The notes beneath the pieces are model-generated. The model had not been told where the DNA came from. It made no database searches and worked only from the letters and a program-made list of their open reading frames with translations. From NCBI RefSeq assembly GCF_029227915.1, contig NC_079878.1:3598001-3662000 (forward strand): DNA of 64,000 nucleotides, written 5' to 3'. This document shows positions 12,501 through 20,779 of the stretch, piece after piece. Position 1 is the stretch's first letter, and each line of letters begins with the position of its first letter. The translations under genes and the position numbers were made by a program. This DNA is from Hydractinia symbiolongicarpus. Taxonomy: Eukaryota; Cnidaria; Hydrozoa; Anthoathecata; Hydractiniidae.

Positions 12501-14100
12501 GAGTAAACTCATTTCCCGAACGATTTTTTATATTATTTTTTCACCACTAAAACGCATGAGACTTGTAGTTTTTAAAAGTGTTTTCATTTTTGATGAGACG
12601 CTGAATAAAAGAAGTTTAATCGCCGGCAAACGAATACCCGCAATTTCCCGTAAATCCCGGACTCGGCCCGTCTAGTCAAAAGTATACAAAGAAGGTAGCC
12701 AGAGAGTAAACTCATTTCCCAAACGATTTTTTAAATTATTTTTTCACCACTAAAACGCATGAGACCTGTAGTTTTCAGAAATGTTTTCATTTTTGATGAG
12801 ACGCTTTATGAGAGTGGTTTAATCGCCGGCAAACGAAAACCCGCGATTTCCCGTAAATCCCGAGCTTGGCCCGTACAGTCGAATGTATACAAAGAAAGTA
12901 CCCTGTGAGTAAACTCATTTCCAAAAGGATTTTTTAAAGTATCTTTTCACTACTAAAACGCATGAGACTTGTAGTTTTTAAAAATGTTTTCATTTTTGAT
13001 GAGACGCTGAAAAAAAGAAGTTTAATTGCCGGCAAACGAAAACCCGCCATTTCCCGTAAACCCCGGACTCGGCCCATATAGTAAAAAGTATACAAAGAAA
13101 GTTTCCGGGGAGTAAACTCATTTCCCATGTAAACAAAGAAAGTACCCTGTGATTAAACTCATTTCCAAAACGATTTTTTAAATTATTTTTTCACCACTAA
13201 AGCGCATGAGACTTGTAGTTTTCAAAAATGTTTTCATTTTTGATGAGACGCTGAAAAAAAGAAGTTTAATTGCCGGCAAACGAAAACCCGCCATTTCCCG
13301 TAAACCCCGGACTCGGCCCATATAGTCAAAAGTATACAAAGAAAGTACCCGGGAGTAAACTCATTTCCCATGTATACAAAGAAAGTACCCTGTGATTAAA
13401 CTCATTTCCAAAACGATTTTATAAGTTATTTTTTCACCACTAAAGCGCATGAGACTTGTAGTTTTCAAAAATGTTTTCATTTTTGATGAGAAGTTTTCAA
13501 AAATGTTTTCATTTTTGATGAGACGCTTATTAAAAGAAGTTTAATCGCCGGCAAACGAAAACCCGCCATTTCCTGTAAACCCCGGACTCGGCCCGTATAG
13601 TCAAAAGTATACAAAGAAAGTACCCAGGGAGTAAACTCATTTCCCGAACGATTTTTTATATTATTTTTTCACCACTAAAACGCATGAGACTTGTAGTTTT
13701 TAAAAATGTTTTCATTTTTGATGGGACGCTGAATAAAAGAAGCTTAATCGCCGGCACACGAAAACCCGCGATTTCCCGTAAATCCCGGACTGGGCCCGTA
13801 TAGTCGAATGTATACAAAGAAAGTACCCTGTGAGAAAACTCATTTCCAAAACGATTTTTTAAAGTATCATTTCACCACTAAAACGCATGAGACTTGTAGT
13901 TTTCAAAAATGTTTTCATTTTTGATGAGACGCTGAAAAAAAGAAGTTTAATTGCCGGCAAACGAAAACCCGCCATTTCCCGTAAACCCCGGACTCGGCAC
14001 ATATAGTTAAAAGTATACAAAGAAAGTACCCGGGGAGTAAACTCATTTCCCATGTATACAAAGAAAGTACCCTGTGATTAAACTGATTTCCAAAACGATT
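8000..14100 (+). repeat. Cluster of long (244-bp) chimeric monomers, left arm
   Basis: Long monomers contain 'actcatttcccatgtatac', where the sequence jumps back 41 bp into a second 'gtatacaaagaaagtaccc'. In this cluster I see the junction near 8050, 9310, 10163, 11015, 12274, 13127, 13370 and 14052. The upstream part is usually of K type ('gcccatatag', 'cccggggag'). The downstream part carries S-type markers ('ccctgtga', 'tttccaaaacg'). No such junction occurs in the first 8 kb. Confidence 0.9.
13460..13523 (+). repeat. 32-bp tandem duplication inside one monomer
   Basis: The 32-bp unit that begins 'agttttcaaaaatg' and ends 'gatgaga' occurs at 13460-13491 and again, identical, at 13492-13523. 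It lengthens that monomer and I see it nowhere else in the array. It looks like a recent replication slip or a short out-of-register join. Confidence 0.9.
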
Positions 14101-17100
14101 TTTTAAATTATTTTTTCACCACTAAAGCGCATGAGACTTGTAGTTTTCAAAAATGTTTTCATTTTTGATGAGACGCTTATTAAAAGAAGTTTAATCGCCG
14201 GCAAACGAAAACCCGCCATTTCCCGTAAACCCCGGACTCGTCCCGTATAGTCAAAAGTATACAAACAAAGTACCCAGGGAGTAAACTCATTTCCCGAACG
14301 ATTTTTTATATTATTTTTTCACTACTAAAACGCATGAGACTTGTAGTTTTTAAAAATGTTTTCATTTTTGATGGGACGCTGATTAAAAGAAGCTTAATCG
14401 CCGGCACACGAAAACCCGCGATTTCCCGTAAATCCCGGACTGGGCCCGTATAGTCAAAAGTATACAAAGAAAGTACCCAGGGAGTAAACTCATTTCCCGA
14501 ACGATTTTTTAAATTATTTTTTCACCACTAAAACGCATGAGACTTGTAGTTTATAAAAGTGCTTTCATTTTTGATGAGACGCTGAATAAAAGAAGTTTAA
14601 TCGCCGGCAAACGAAAACCCGCGATTTCCCGTAAATCCCGGACTGGGCCGTATAGTCAAAAGTATACAAAGAAAGTACCCAGGGAGTAAACTCATTTCCC
14701 GAACGATTTTTTAAATTATTTTTTCAACACTAAAACACATGAGACTTGTAGTTTTTAAAAGTGTTTTCATTTTTGATGAGACGGTGAAGAAAAGAAGTTT
14801 AATCGCCGGCAAACGAAAACCCGCGATTTCCCGTAAATCCCGGACTCGGCCCGTATAGTCAAAAGTATACAAAGAAGGTACATAGAGAGTAAACTCATTT
14901 CCCGAACGATTTTTTAAATTATTTTTTCACCACTAAAACGCATGAGACTTGTAAGTTGCAGAAAAGTTTTCATTTTTGATGAGACGCTTAATGAAAGTGG
15001 TTTAATCGCCGGCAAACGAAAACCCGCGATTTCCCGTAAATCCCGGGCTTGGCCCGTATAGTCGAACGCATACAAAGAAAGTACCCAGGGAGTAAAGTCA
15101 TTTCCCGAACGATTTTTTAAATTATTATTTAGCCACTAAAGCCCATGAGACTTGTAGTTTTTAAAAATGTTTTCATTTTTGATGAGACGCTGAATAAAAG
15201 AAGTTTAATCGCCGGCAAACGAAAACCCGCGACTTCCCGTAAATCCCCGACTCAGCCCGTATAGTCAAAAGTATACAAAGAAAGTACCCAGGGAGTAAAC
15301 TCATTTCCCGAACGGTTTTTTATATTATTTTTTCACCACTAAAACGCATGAGACTTGTAGTTTTTAAAAATGTTTTCATTTTTGAAGGGACGCTGAATAA
15401 AAGAAGCTTAATCGCCGGCACACGAAAACCCGCGATTTCCCGTAAATCCCGGACTGGGCCCGTATAGTCAAAAGTATACAAAGAAAGTACCCAGGGAGTA
15501 AACTCATTTCCCGAACGATTTTTTAAATTATTTTTTCACCACTAAAACGCATGAGACTTGTAGTTTGCAGAAATGTGTTCATTTTTGATGAGACGCTTAA
15601 TGAAAGTGGTTTAATCGCCGGCAAACGAAAACCCGCGATTTCCCGTAAATCCCGGGCTTGGCCCGTATAGTCGAATGCATACAAAGAAAGTACCCAGGGA
15701 GTAAAGTCATTTCCCGAACGATTTTTTAAATTATTTTTTCACCACTAAAACGCATGAGACTTGTAGTTTTTAAAAATGTTTTCATTTTTGATGGGACGTT
15801 GAATAAAAGAAGCTTAATCGCCGGCACACGAAAACCCGCGATTTCCCGTAAATCCCGGACTGGGCCCGTATAGTCAAAAGTATACAAAGAAAGTACCCAG
15901 GGAGTAAACTCATTTCCCGAACGATTTTTTAAATTATTTTTTCAACACTAAAACACATGAGACTTGTAGTTTTTAAAAGTGTTTTCATTTTTGATGAGAC
16001 GGTGAAGAAAAGAAGTTTAATCGCCGGCAAACGAAAACCAGCGATTTCCCGTAAATCCCGGACTCGGCCCGTATAGTCAAAAGTATACAAAGAAGGTACA
16101 TAGAGAGTAAACTCATTTCCCGAACGATTTTTTAAATTATTTTTTCACCACTAAAACGCATGAGACTTGTAGTTTGCAGAAATGTTTTCATTTTTGATGA
16201 GACGCTTAATGAAAGTGGTTTAATCGCCGGCAAACGAAAACCCGCGATTTCCCGTAAATCCCGGGCTTGGCCATTATGGTCGAATGCATACAAAGAAAGT
16301 ACCCAGGGAGTAAACTCATTTCCCGAACGATTTTTTAAATTATTATTTAACCACTAAAGCCCATGAGACTTGTAGTTTTTAAAAATGTTTTCATTTTTGA
16401 TGAGACGCTGAATAAAAGAAGTTTAATCGCCGGCAAACGAAAACCCGCGACTTCCCGTAAATCCCCGACTCGGCCCGTATAGTCAAAAGTATACAAAGAA
16501 AGTACCCAGGGAGTAAACTCATTTCCCGAACAATTTTTTAAATTCTTTTTTCACCACTAAAACGCATTAGACCTGTAGTTTTCAGAAATGTTTTCATTTT
16601 TGATGAGACGCTTAATGAAAGTGGTTTAATCGCCGGCAAACCAAAACCCGCGATTTCCCGTAAATCCCGGGCTTGGCCCGTACAGTCGATAGTATACAAA
16701 GAAAGTACCCTGTGAGTAAACTCATTTCCAAAACGATTTTTTAAAGTATCTTTTCACCACTAAAACGCATGAGACTTGTAGTTTTCAAAAATGTTTTCAT
16801 TTTTGATGAGACGCTGAAAAAAAGAAGTTTAATTGCCGGCAAACGAAAACCCGCAATTTCCCGTAAATCCCGGACTCGGCCCGTATAGTCAAAAGTATAC
16901 AAAGAAGGTACCCAGAGAGTAAACTCATTTCCCGAACGATTTTTTAAATTATTTTTTCACCACTAAAACGCATGAGACCTGTAGTTTTCAGAAATGTTTT
17001 CATTTTTGATGAGACGCTTAATGAAAGTGGTTTAATCGCCGGCAAACGAAAACCCGCGATTTCCCGTAAATCCCGAGCTTGGCCCGTACAGTCGAATGTA

Positions 17101-17712
17101 TACAAAGAAAGTACCCTGTGAGTAAACTCATTTCCAAAACGATTTTTTAAAGTATCTTTTCACCACTAAAACGCATGAGACTTGTAGTTTGCAGAAATGT
17201 GTTCATTTTTGATGAGACGCTTAATGAAAGTGGTTTAATCGCCGGCAAACGAAAACCCGCGATTTCCCGTAAATCCCGGGCTTGGCCCGTGTAGTCGAAT
17301 GCATACAAAGAAAGTACCCAGGGAGTAAAGTCATTTCCCGAACGATTTTTTAAATTATTATTTAACCACTAAAACCCATGAGACTTGTAGTTTTTAAAAA
17401 TGTTTTCATTTTTGATGAGACGCTGAATAAAAGAAGTTTAATCGCCGGCAAACGAAAACCCGCGACTTCCCGTAAATCCCCGACTCGGCCCGTATAGTCA
17501 AAAGTATACAAAGAAAGTACCCAGGGAGTAAACTCATTTCCCGAACAATTTTTTAAATTATTTTTTCACCACTAAAACGCATTAGACCTGTAGTTTTCAG
17601 AAATGTTTTCATTTTTGATGAGACGCTTAATGAAAGTGGTTTAATCGCCGGCAAACGAAAACCCGCGATTTCCCGTAAATCCCGGGCTTGGCCCGTACAG
17701 TCGATAGTATAC

Positions 17713-17714
17713 AA
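17713..17714. repeat. Target-site duplication (AA), left copy
   Basis: The two A residues before the element match the AA at 20548-20549 after it. The empty-site homologue at 16681-16720 has three A residues in 'tatacaaagaaag', whereas the filled site has two on the left and three on the right. That leaves two extra bases. Because the target is an A run, the precise edges of the duplication cannot be fixed. Confidence 0.6.
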
Positions 17715-17738
17715 CTCGATGATATTAAGGTGCGAGTC
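17715..17738 (+). repeat. Left terminal inverted repeat (24 bp)
   Basis: It starts 'ctcgatgatattaagg' and ends 'tgcgagtc'. It is the exact reverse complement of 20524-20547. The match stops at both edges: outside, the bases are satellite on each side; inside, 'ggtctgc' on the left does not pair with the right-hand sequence. A perfect 24-of-24 match about 2.8 kb apart is far beyond chance and suggests a fairly recent insertion. Confidence 0.95.
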
Positions 17739-17753
17739 GGTCTGCATTTTATG
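17739..17753 (+). repeat. Left subterminal inverted repeat
   Basis: 'ggtctgcattttatg' directly follows the left TIR. A 17-bp version, with two extra A residues, occurs in reverse orientation at 20412-20428 ('cataaaatttgcagacc'), about 95 bp inside the right TIR. Subterminal inverted motifs of this kind are common transposase-binding sites in DNA transposons, but here the pairing is imperfect and placed asymmetrically. Confidence 0.5.
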
Positions 17754-17981
17754 TTTGAAACATTCGTGAGGCAACGCGCAATATTCTGCTGTTAAATTCC
17801 GGTCTGTGAAATTACTATACTAACGCAAGAATTTCAAAACAAGCTGCCAATGAATAAAAATAGTATTATTGTGCTGGGAAAGAAGAAGTGAATGTATCAC
17901 TGTTTTAACCCCTTCTTCTCTTTCTTTTCTTTGAACATTGTATATATACATCCTGTTTTTTGTGATGCCAGATAGATGCTT

Positions 17982-18003
17982 TTGTAAAGTACTTGTAAAG
18001 TAC
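17982..18003 (+). repeat. 11-bp tandem repeat, two copies
   Basis: 'ttgtaaagtac' is present twice without a gap, at 17982-17992 and 17993-18003. It is a simple local duplication within the insertion. Confidence 0.9.
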
Positions 18004-18241
18004 TAAGGATTGATCAGTTGTGACTAGTGACTAACAAAAGAAAGGCAGTGCAGTAGAGCTTGATGGGCAAAGGAGACCAAAACTAGCTATAAATACATTG
18101 CCATATATCTATACTAAATGCTGTTTACAAGTACTAGTTGGGCCGTAAATTAATATTTTGGAGGGCTCATCTTTCCTAGCTAGCTACACAGTAAGCTATT
18201 AAATTTGAGATCAAATATAAGAAATTGTCACAAAACCTAGC

Positions 18242-18259
18242 TATAGCTAGCTAGCTATA
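18242..18259. repeat. 18-bp perfect palindrome
   Basis: 'tatagctagctagctata' equals its own reverse complement. It sits in a run of 'ctag' motifs (also at about 18177-18185 and 19761-19768). It could be a protein-binding palindrome or simple low-complexity sequence, and nothing here decides between them. Confidence 0.85.
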
Positions 18260-18330
18260 TCTTTACCTTTTTAAGGTATAAAAATAAGAACAACCAATTT
18301 TAAAACCAGCCTAAACATATTTAAAAACAT

Positions 18331-18356
18331 ATAATATAATATAATATAATATATTA
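18331..18356 (+). repeat. (ATAAT)n microsatellite
   Basis: Four perfect 'ataat' units are followed by 'atatta'. It is low-complexity AT sequence within the insertion. Confidence 0.85.
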
Positions 18357-18454
18357 TGCCTTTATATTTATGTGTTTAAGCCATATACATATAAAGTTTA
18401 AAGTGAGACAAGTGCATTGCTGCTTTCTGTTTTTGTATCACATTTTTCATTACT

Positions 18455-18733
18455 TTGACACTGCAGAATTTTATAAAGCAGGCTATATATTTTTTCAGGT
18501 TGTCCTTCGTTTGTTTTGTGTGTACAATGAATGAACCTAATAACGAAGTGTTTGATGCATTGGTTTTAAATCATACGATAGTTCTATCATGTGGATACGT
18601 TGTCTATGATAATGGTTCTACAGTCTTGTGGTCTACAAGCACATGTGAATTTGTAGAAACGTCTGGAACATCTACTGACACTTCGTCAGTTAAATCAAAA
18701 ATTGTTTGTGATAAAATCAGCAATGCACTTTGA
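18455..18733 (+). other. Short ORF of 92 codons, doubtful
   Basis: The frame is open for 92 residues, with a hydrophobic stretch near residues 11-24 and a Ser/Thr-rich tail (residues about 60-80). I recognise no domain. A pyrimidine-rich tract ending in CAG at 18498 looks like a 3' splice acceptor, and an in-frame ATG follows at 18527, so a terminal exon of some 68 codons is conceivable. However, an opposing open frame of similar length (18604-18885, minus) overlaps it, and in AT-rich DNA of this size one or two such frames are expected by chance. It may be noise or a remnant of captured sequence. Confidence 0.15.
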
Positions 18734-18895
18734 TCCATAAAATAACAGTATATATATAATGTAAAACATGGTTTAAAAACTAATGATAAAAGGACTATAT
18801 ATTTACTGTAAAATATAAAAAAAACTTTGAGGAACTTGATGTTATAAAGGTTTCTGTCATGTGAAATCAATTGATCTGGGTACATATTTTATTCA

Positions 18896-19144
18896 GAGAA
18901 ACTTTTCGTGAGAAAAACTTTCCAAATATCTGTAGAAAGTTAAACTTTTGCAATTTGTGATTTCTAAGTTTTCGAATTTGCTCGTCAAAAGTTTTTTAAA
19001 AAAAATTAGTGGATAACATTGTGAACCAACAATTTAAATTAAACTTTTGTATATAAATGTATAAACAATTCAGATTAAACATTTGTATATAAATGGTCAT
19101 TTTTAAAAGTTTTGTAAAAAAGCCCCAAAATCGTAAAGTTTCTC
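18896..19144. mobile_element. Nested MITE-like block with 13-bp inverted ends
   Basis: The left end 'gagaaacttttcg' (18896-18908) and right end 'cgtaaagtttctc' (19132-19144) are inverted with 12 of 13 positions matching, 249 bp overall. The interior is rich in 'aaactttt' and 'aaaagttt' motifs in both orientations, so it could fold on itself. No clear target-site duplication is seen. The same 13-mer 'cagagaaactttt' recurs directly at 18894-18906 and 20171-20183. A small non-autonomous element inside the larger one is possible, and convergent AT-rich motifs are the alternative. Confidence 0.35.
19028..19095 (+). repeat. 36-bp-period direct repeat, two copies
   Basis: The 32-nt copies at 19028-19059 and 19064-19095 both begin 'aacaatt' and end 'tttgtatataaatg'. 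They differ at three positions, with a 4-nt gap between them. This is a local tandem duplication inside the MITE-like block that has begun to diverge. Confidence 0.85.
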
Positions 19145-19395
19145 CAAATAAGGTTTCAAAATTTCAGCTGTGAAAAATCCAAGCAAGGTTAAAAGTGTAA
19201 TATATATATATATACCATATTATTAAACATTACATTCTGTTCTAATTCTGTTAATTTACGAAGAATTAGTTTATATTCACTACTTAATGGTGAATTTTCA
19301 TCCAGGCAGCAGTCTATCTTGTATAATAAAAAAAATTGAATTTTGATATCCACAGAAAAAGTTAAGTAGGCATCTGTAAAGTTTTGCATACTTAT

Positions 19396-19464
19396 GCCCT
19401 GTTGGTCTAATGGCTATGACACTCATACAAATGAGAGATCCAGGTTCAAATCCTGGACAGGGCA
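19396..19464 (+). tRNA. tRNA-like sequence with shortened anticodon arm (probable pseudogene or tRNA-derived element)
   Basis: The 69-nt segment folds as most of a cloverleaf. A perfect 7-bp acceptor stem pairs 'gccctgt' (19396-19402) with 'acagggc' (19457-19463), followed by a discriminator A. A perfect 5-bp T stem (ccagg/cctgg) encloses the loop 'ttcaaat'. A 3-bp D stem (gtc/gac) encloses a loop with the usual 'taatgg'. The anticodon arm is abnormal: 'ctca' pairs with 'tgag' around a 6-nt loop 'tacaaa', or as 5 bp with a 4-nt loop. The segment between D and T arms is about 4 nt shorter than in a normal tRNA. No standard 7-nt loop can be drawn, so I give no amino-acid identity. CCA is not encoded, as expected for a eukaryote. 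Intact pol III boxes with a defective decoding arm suggest a tRNA pseudogene, a tRNA-derived SINE head or a transcribed tRNA-like RNA. Confidence 0.6.
19403..19453 (+). promoter_or_regulatory. Internal pol III promoter: A box and B box
   Basis: The A box 'tggtctaatgg' (19403-19413) fits the TRGYNNARNGG consensus at every position. The B box 'ggttcaaatcc' (19443-19453) fits GWTCRANNC. Their spacing is that of a tRNA gene. Both are therefore intact even though the decoding arm between them is not. Confidence 0.7.
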
Positions 19465-19486
19465 AGATAAAACATAATTATCTTGC
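19462..19486 (+). other. 9-bp hairpin overlapping the 3' end of the tRNA-like sequence
   Basis: 'gcaagataa' (19462-19470) pairs perfectly with 'ttatcttgc' (19478-19486) around a 7-nt loop. The hairpin uses the last bases of the acceptor strand, so it would compete with or follow the cloverleaf. It is not followed by a T run, so it is not itself a pol III terminator. Confidence 0.6.
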
Positions 19487-20411
19487 ATCTACAACACAAT
19501 AATGAGTATATGATATTTATATAGCTATGTGAGGATAATTGGTATTTTTTAAATTATAGGGGGAGTGTTAAATGCATTCATCACTTTCATTTAAGGACCA
19601 CAAAAATGCCATGTCTGGAGGATAGTGAACTGAACTGATCTAACAATATATTTACGTCTTGTATTTTATAGATCAAAACATTCAATAGAACTGATAAAAA
19701 ATAGAAATAATAAGTTTGTTAGTTCATTGGACGATCTTTATCCATTGTCAAGAAAAGGCAGCTAGCTATATATATACTTCTTAAATAGAAATTTTCGCTT
19801 GCGAACCAAGGGGATAATATTATAATGCTTTACCAATGTTTACATTTTCGCCGTTTCTGATTGACTCCGAGAAAACACATTATGCAGCTACCATATTTCT
19901 TTGATTTTATTGTTGTTCTCGGCTTTTGATTGGCTTAGGATTTAACATTTATTACACACTGCATCTTTCAAACTTGCGGACCAAGCTTCAGCAGTTTTTA
20001 GCTGAAACTTTGTAATATGGTTAAGAAAAGGGTTTGGGGCAACATGCATGCACTAGATACGTATATATAATTATTGTTCGTAATAAGCCATAGGATGAAT
20101 GCTACAAACTATGTCTTCCTTAATGTAGTATCTGGCCTATAAACCATGTTATCCAAACAAAACCTTAGGTCAGAGAAACTTTTGAGGTGGTTTTTAGGAC
20201 ATTACGTTGAACTAAAGCTCTCTTGGATGTTAAGGGAAACGTGATTTTGAGAGTTATATTGATACAGTTCTTATAAGCCAAAATTCGCGTTTTAGTAACA
20301 TGCCATTGTGCTACCCCATCTGATTTTCTATGAAAACCGTGTCTTGATCAAAGGCTTGTTACGCCCGAACAGCTACGTGGGAGCCATTATGTTTGCAACC
20401 ATTGCAAAGAG
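19487..20411. other. Right interior of the insertion, no gene seen
   Basis: No open frame of note. The sequence has an imperfect 13-bp direct repeat, 'cttgcgaaccaag' (19798-19810) and 'cttgcggaccaag' (19973-19985), 175 bp apart. Two 'gattg' (CCAAT-type) motifs lie between them, and an inverted pair 'ccgagaa' and 'ttctcgg' is also present. Base composition becomes less AT-rich towards the right TIR. Confidence 0.6.
19545..19550 (+). terminator. Possible pol III terminator (T6)
   Basis: This is the first run of four or more T residues downstream of the tRNA-like sequence on the plus strand, about 80 nt past its 3' end. A pol III transcript from the internal boxes would thus be roughly 155 nt and include the downstream hairpin. 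Function is inferred only from the T run. Confidence 0.35.
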
Positions 20412-20428
20412 CATAAAATTTGCAGACC
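20412..20428 (-). repeat. Right subterminal inverted repeat
   Basis: The reverse complement reads 'ggtctgcaaattttatg' and matches 17739-17753 except for a 2-bp insertion. Just outside it, at 20392-20408, is a small hairpin, 'tttgcaa' cca 'ttgcaaa', that could add to a protein-binding or structural end region. Confidence 0.5.
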
Positions 20429-20523
20429 AGCGATGGGTCACTTTTTATCAGACTATGAAAAACAACTGAGAAATAGCTCATCAAAGTTACGCTTTTTTAC
20501 TTTACGAAAAGTGATGATTTCTG
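20429..20523. other. Right subterminal spacer
   Basis: About 95 bp between the subterminal inverted repeat and the right TIR. It shows 'aagtgatgatttctg' next to the TIR but no pairing with the left end and no gene. Confidence 0.5.
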
Positions 20524-20547
20524 GACTCGCACCTTAATATCATCGAG
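20524..20547 (-). repeat. Right terminal inverted repeat (24 bp)
   Basis: It starts 'gactcgcacc' and ends 'ttaatatcatcgag', the exact reverse complement of 17715-17738. The next base, 20548, is the first of the duplicated A residues that lead back into the satellite. Confidence 0.95.
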
Positions 20548-20779
20548 AAAGAAAGTACCCTGTGAGTAAACTCATTTCCAAAACGATTTTTTAAAGTATC
20601 TTTTCACCACTAAAACGCATGAGACTTGTAGTTTTCAAAAATGTTTTCATTTTTGATGAGACGCTTATTAAAAGAAGTTTAATCGCCGGCAAACGAAAAC
20701 CCGCCATTTCCTGTAAACCCCGGACTCGGCCCGTATAGTCAAAAGTATACAAAGAAAGTACCCGGGGAGTAAACTCATT

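Larger units (their letters stand above)
1..17714 (+). repeat. 203-bp satellite array, left arm
   Basis: This is a continuous head-to-tail tandem array. A fixed landmark (aaactcattt) falls at 121, 324 and 527, giving a 203-bp period that holds through the arm. A consensus I assembled by eye is 203 nt with 76 G+C (37%). Each monomer has an AT-rich part, with T tracts around 'tttttaaaaatgttttcatt' and 'gattttttaaattatttttt', and a compact GC-rich core that starts at 'atcgccggcaaacgaaaac' and ends at 'cggcccgtatag'. Subtypes are recognised by the segment after 'gacgct': N (gaataaaagaag), S (taatgaaagtgg), K (gaaaaaaagaag), T (tattaaaagaag) and G ('gggacgctg' with 'ggcacacg'). Subtypes alternate in local higher-order patterns. 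No gene is visible in the arm. The last monomer stops at 17714, inside its 'gtatacaa' motif, where the insertion begins. Confidence 0.97.
17754..18454. other. AT-rich left interior of the insertion, no gene seen
   Basis: No coding signal is visible. Contents are: a stem 'gaaagaagaag' (17878-17888) with its near complement 'cttcttctctttc' (17912-17924); an 11-bp tandem pair 'ttgtaaagtac' at 17982-17992 and 17993-18003; repeated 'ctagctagc' motifs, including an 18-bp perfect palindrome 'tatagctagctagctata' at 18242-18259; and an (ATAAT)n microsatellite at 18331-18356. Confidence 0.75.
17715..20547. mobile_element. 2,833-bp TIR transposon-like insertion, probably non-autonomous
   Basis: The element interrupts one satellite monomer and is bounded by perfect 24-bp inverted repeats. 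The flanks read 'agtatacaa' on the left and 'aaagaaagtaccc' on the right. The related monomer at 16681-16720 reads 'agtatacaaagaaagtaccc', so the flanks rejoin exactly if two A residues are a 2-bp target-site duplication. The interior is AT-rich and unrelated to the satellite. It has no open frame longer than 93 codons, so no transposase is visible, and mobilisation in trans would be needed. The interior holds a tRNA-like sequence, a nested inverted-repeat block and short duplications. I do not assign a superfamily: the 2-bp AA duplication is not the TA of Tc1/mariner and the ends are not CACTA-like. Element status is well supported and family is unknown. Confidence 0.87.

Noticed and set aside
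1-17714. CRISPR array
   Set aside because: The repeats are contiguous 203-bp monomers with no unique spacers, and the context is eukaryotic.
18604-18885. Minus-strand 93-codon open frame in the insertion
   Set aside because: It overlaps the opposing 92-codon frame, has no recognisable domain and is of a length expected by chance in AT-rich DNA.
19189-19389. Minus-strand 66-codon open frame beside the tRNA-like sequence
   Set aside because: Low-complexity AT-rich translation, no motif and a chance-level length.
19396-19464. Functional tRNA with a named anticodon
   Set aside because: A 7-nt anticodon loop on a 5-bp stem cannot be drawn. Reading ACA as the anticodon requires unpaired stem bases, so no identity is given.
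17715-20547. Tc1/mariner, hAT, piggyBac or Helitron assignment for the insertion
   Set aside because: The apparent target duplication is AA, not TA, TTAA or 8 bp. Perfect TIRs argue against a canonical Helitron. No transposase is present to classify it.
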